Source: Brachypodius melanocephalos
Lineage: Eukaryota > Chordata > Aves > Passeriformes > Pycnonotidae
NCBI GenBank assembly: GCA_013398615.1
Contig: VZSR01002145.1
Coordinates: 1,792,577 to 1,856,576 of the forward strand
Reading direction: 5' to 3'
Length of the DNA stretch: 64,000 bases
In this document: one piece after another, positions 62,446 to 64,000 of the stretch
Numbering within the stretch: the stretch's first letter is position 1
Layout of the letters: each line of letters opens with the position of its first letter
Translations under genes and position numbers: made by a program
The notes under the pieces: model-generated
What the model was told of the DNA's origin: nothing
The model's input: only the letters and a program-made list of their open reading frames with translations
The model's database searches: none

Positions 62446-62572
62446 CAGTCACAGAATCACGGGGTGGTTTGGGAGGGAAGGTTTGAAGTAGTTCCAACCC
62501 CTGCCAAGGGCAGGGACACCATTCTCTAGACCAGGTCACTCCAGGGCCTATCCAAGCTGGTCCTACACAGAA
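62446..62572 (-). mobile_element. CR1 LINE 3' fragment (reverse)
   Basis: Begins with TCACAGAATCACGGGGTGGT, then AGTTCCAACCCCTGCC, GGGCAGGGACACC and TAGACCAGGTCACTCCAGGG, all hallmark blocks of the CR1 3' end read in reverse complement. It lies in APPBP2 intron 1, sense to the gene. Confidence 0.88.
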
Positions 62573-62749
62573 AAGATGACACTGAGGGCATGGAAGCCCA
62601 GCCACTCAACACTCACTGCAGGCATGGCCCAGTTTGGTTTATTCTGTGCGAGGACGTCCTGGGGATGTGGGCTGGTGAGAGGAATATTGGTGCACCTCAC
62701 ACAGCTCAAAAACTCCAACTGTGAAACACAGAAACTACAGGAAAAGCAA

Positions 62750-62990
62750 GGAGGAATGGCTTCAAACTGGCAGAGAACAGGTTTAGATTAGAGATTATGA
62801 AAAAATATCTAAGGTGGGTGAGGCCCTGGCACAGAGAAGCTGTGGCTGCTCCATCCCTGGAGTGTCCAAGGCCAGGCTGGACAGGCTTGGAGCAGCCTGG
62901 GATAGTGGAAGGGATTCCATCCATGGCAGGGATGGAATGAGATGAGCTCTAAGGTCCCTTCCAATCCAAACCAGTCCATGATTCCATACA
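62750..62990 (+). mobile_element. CR1 LINE 3' fragment (forward)
   Basis: AGGAATGGCTTCAAACTGGC, the GTTTAGATTAGAGATTATG block, AGAAGCTGTGGCTGCTCCAT, AAGGTCCCTTCCAATCC and a terminal CATGATTCCAT match CR1. It is antisense to APPBP2 and lies only about 180 bp from the reverse-oriented copy at 62446-62572. Confidence 0.88.
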
Positions 62991-64000
62991 ACCACTGCCA
63001 TTAACAACAGCTGTGCTGTCCATACAACACAAACACCGTTTGGGCACAGACACTTTTCACCTTTATTATCATCTGCCCAGCAAAATGACAAACCCAGGTA
63101 CACAGGCAGAAGAAACACACTAGAGAGTCTCCTCAGAAATCAGATGTGCTGCTGGATCTTCTTCACCATGGAAGAACTCCACGTGAACCTGATTCAAAGC
63201 AACCACTACAGAGTGCTAATAAAAGCATAAAGTCACTGATCTATTAAGCTCACCTACAGATGTGTTTTTAAGCAGCTGGGAATAACACATCCTTGGATAT
63301 TTCTATCATCACAAGGAGGTTTTATTCCATGCTTTTAAAAGCACCATCCTCTCACCTGAATGAACACGAGAGCAGGCAATGCCAAGGAAGTTTATCAAGG
63401 GTCATACTTATTAACAGCTGAAAGTAACCCCCAAAACATTCTTCCACGTGGTGATTTTCCTATCTTTAGTCTTTAGCTGATGTGTCAATCACATCATTAT
63501 CTGTGAGCATGCTCATATGTCATAAAAATGGGTTTCCATCCTTCTCAGCACCTAAGGCAGACATGAAATAACCAGGACACAGAGAATGTACATGCCTATT
63601 TCAATGCTAGAGAAGCAATTTTCCTGTCTCCAATAAATACTGCAACTCTCCATGTATATGACAGGTCATTACCCCGGTTCATAAAGATTAGCCTGAAGAA
63701 TTATTTAATCTCAAAACTCCTGAATTTTTAGAATTTTGCTGGGAGAGGAAAGGAGGGTTATTCTTCATCTTAGGGTTTTGGAGTTTTTCATAGACATTGT
63801 TTCTCCCCTGATGAATGCTCATTTCCAGCTGTTCCTGCACATGAATGAAATGCCTGTTTAGTGGACAATAAGAAACTAATGGACCATCTCGGTGCACCTT
63901 TTACACCAAATCTCTATATTCCAGGGGCAGCTGAACGAGGAACAGCCCTATCACCGTGGAACAATTTAACGCTAATAAACTACAGCATCAAACAACTGTC

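Larger units (their letters stand above)
55727..64000 (-). other. APPBP2: APPBP2 intron 1 (3' part, runs off right edge)
   Basis: At least 8.3 kb between exon 2 and the expected first exon, which is not in the window: I find no match to the conserved N-terminal 46 residues. It contains poly-T (about 55.93-55.96 kb), poly-A tracts (about 57.13-57.16 and 58.38-58.46 kb), a pair of CR1 fragments in opposite orientation (62.45-62.99 kb) and several unexplained open frames listed under findings. Confidence 0.88.

Noticed and set aside
1..64000. Search for CRISPR arrays, operons, rRNA, tRNA or viral/plasmid features
   Set aside because: The window is a split-gene vertebrate locus; none of these were seen. 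tRNA or snoRNA genes cannot be excluded by eye.

Overview
The window is eukaryotic and most likely avian. It carries two split genes that are recognisable by protein sequence, one CpG-island promoter, and a small number of CR1 LINE fragments, the dominant retroelement of bird genomes (also found in turtles and crocodilians). Interspersed repeats are otherwise sparse and introns are short, as expected of a bird microchromosome. The gene pair USP32-APPBP2 is the vertebrate neighbourhood of human 17q23. From memory, the chicken counterpart lies on chromosome 19, but I could not check this.

Layout. Positions 1-22787 hold the 5' part of USP32 on the minus strand: exon 1 (22730-22787) inside a CpG island, a 19.1 kb first intron, exon 2 (3487-3614), and the start of intron 2 running off the left edge. 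The CpG island (about 22.2-23.33 kb) has a CCAAT box, a CACGTG E-box, GC boxes and a CGG run. A degenerate 33-bp minisatellite (23346-23627) abuts it. Positions 23.3-41.6 kb are intergenic, with no gene I can name. In human the small gene CHCT1 (C17orf64) occupies this slot. Here I see only unassigned exon-like segments, a perfect 20-bp hairpin and an AT-rich imperfect palindrome. Positions 41.6-55.7 kb hold the 3' UTR and exons 13 to 2 of APPBP2 on the minus strand, and from 55.7 kb to the right edge lies its first intron. Exon 1 of APPBP2 (about 46 codons) lies beyond 64000.

The 12 APPBP2 coding exons sum to 1620 nt (539 residues plus stop). With the 46 residues expected from exon 1 this gives the 585 residues of the mammalian protein. 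All junctions have AG/GT boundaries and consistent phases, so the gene looks intact. Both genes act in ubiquitin biology: USP32 is a Golgi/endosomal deubiquitinase and APPBP2 is a TPR substrate receptor of a cullin-2 ubiquitin ligase. Their adjacency is conserved synteny, not an operon. Most other open frames are short, intronic or caused by high GC, and are not annotated as genes.
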